This document shows, piece by piece, positions 4,882-5,236 of a stretch of DNA of 5,236 nucleotides (position 1 is its first letter; each line of letters begins with the position of its first letter). The notes under the pieces were generated by a model. The model had not been told where the DNA came from, ran no database searches, and saw only the letters and a list, made by a program, of their open reading frames with translations. The DNA is from Deltaproteobacteria bacterium (lineage in GTDB: Bacteria > Desulfobacterota > Desulfobulbia > Desulfobulbales > BM004): positions 1 to 5,236 of the forward strand of contig JAFDCT010000328.1 in the NCBI GenBank assembly GCA_019312695.1. Reading direction: 5' to 3'. Made by a program: the position numbers and the translations under genes.

Positions 4882-5236
4882 ATGACCATCAACTGGCCTG
4901 AAAAATTTGCCCGCAAGGGGCATGAAATATTTCTGTCCGGACTGCCGATTGCTCTTCATTGTCATCATTACAATATGAACCTGCAGAAAACGTTGGAGTC
5001 TTCTCTCGGCAACGAAGGCTCTTTGCTTATTTACCAGGCGGCAGAGGAGTCAAGCTACGATGGTCTCACTTCGTTTCTGGAGCATTTTCCCAAAATTAAT
5101 ACAGTCAAGTCTAAACTGGAACTTGCCTCAACAAGCTATCAATACTGTGGGCTCGGAATAATCAATTTTTCTCAAATCGGGCCCGAAGGAGGCAGAATAG
5201 CAAGCCCACACAGCCACCATGTGACCGGCTGGCTGG
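4882..5236 (+). CDS. Unrecognised protein, N-terminal part, possibly V4R-like ligand-binding domain
   Basis: An open frame runs from ATG 4882 through the window end (118 complete codons, no stop). It begins MTINWPEKFARKGHEIFLSG and then has LPIALHCHHYN (one Cys flanked by three His), a helical stretch (LQKTLESSLGNEG) and AAEESSYDGLTSFLEHFP. Then come a Tyr/Cys-containing segment, GLGIINFSQIG, and GGRIASPHSHHVTGWL at the edge. The GLG-strand followed by a Ser-His-x-x-x-Gly segment resembles the core of 4-vinyl-reductase (V4R) small-molecule-binding domains, but the diagnostic C-terminal Cys motif would lie beyond the window. This is a weak inference. It starts 52 bases after the adenosyltransferase with only a faint AGG (4871-4873) as ribosome site. 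No signal peptide or membrane segment is seen. The coding call rests on the uninterrupted frame and protein-like composition. Confidence 0.68.
   Translation, partial: MTINWPEKFARKGHEIFLSGLPIALHCHHYNMNLQKTLESSLGNEGSLLIYQAAEESSYDGLTSFLEHFPKINTVKSKLELASTSYQYCGLGIINFSQIGPEGGRIASPHSHHVTGWL

Overview
The window reads as part of the chromosome of an anaerobic, selenocysteine-using bacterium with Wood-Ljungdahl (acetyl-CoA pathway) metabolism. Three things support this. An mvhD-metV-metF block matches the tail of the hdrCBA-mvhD-metVF cluster known from acetogens such as Moorella thermoacetica. Two genes carry in-frame UGA codons, each followed inside the coding region by a bacterial-type SECIS hairpin; archaea place SECIS in UTRs, so this argues against an archaeon. 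Shine-Dalgarno sites and 4-base start/stop overlaps are typical of bacterial operons. A clostridial (Bacillota) acetogen or syntroph is my best guess; Desulfobacterota or another anaerobic phylum cannot be excluded from this sequence alone.

Layout, all on the + strand. 1-284: 3' end of mvhD with a Sec codon at 39-41. 323-991: metV. 988-1932: metF, overlapping metV by 4 bases. 1956-2303: a small thioredoxin-fold protein with a CLLC motif. 2300-2590: its shorter paralogue, readable only if UGA at 2345-2347 is selenocysteine, which gives a U-L-A-C redox motif. 2603-3778: a CobW/COG0523-type GTPase. 3775-4023: a third small thioredoxin-like protein (CKKC). 4024-4313: a 290-base gap with a weak terminator-like hairpin and no recognised gene. 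4314-4829: a CobA/CobO-type corrinoid adenosyltransferase. 4882 to the window end: the N-terminal part of an unrecognised protein, possibly related to V4R ligand-binding domains.

How it may work together. MvhD, MetV and MetF are the electron-entry and catalytic ends of an HdrABC-MvhD-MetVF methylene-tetrahydrofolate reductase, which makes methyl-THF for the corrinoid protein of the acetyl-CoA pathway. The downstream genes combine three thiol or selenol redox proteins with a P-loop metallochaperone-type GTPase, then a corrinoid adenosyltransferase. I infer a maturation or redox-maintenance module for metal or corrinoid methyl-transfer enzymes, but nothing in the sequence names its substrate. 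The most notable point is that two selenoproteins lie within 2.4 kb, and standard gene calling would truncate or miss both.
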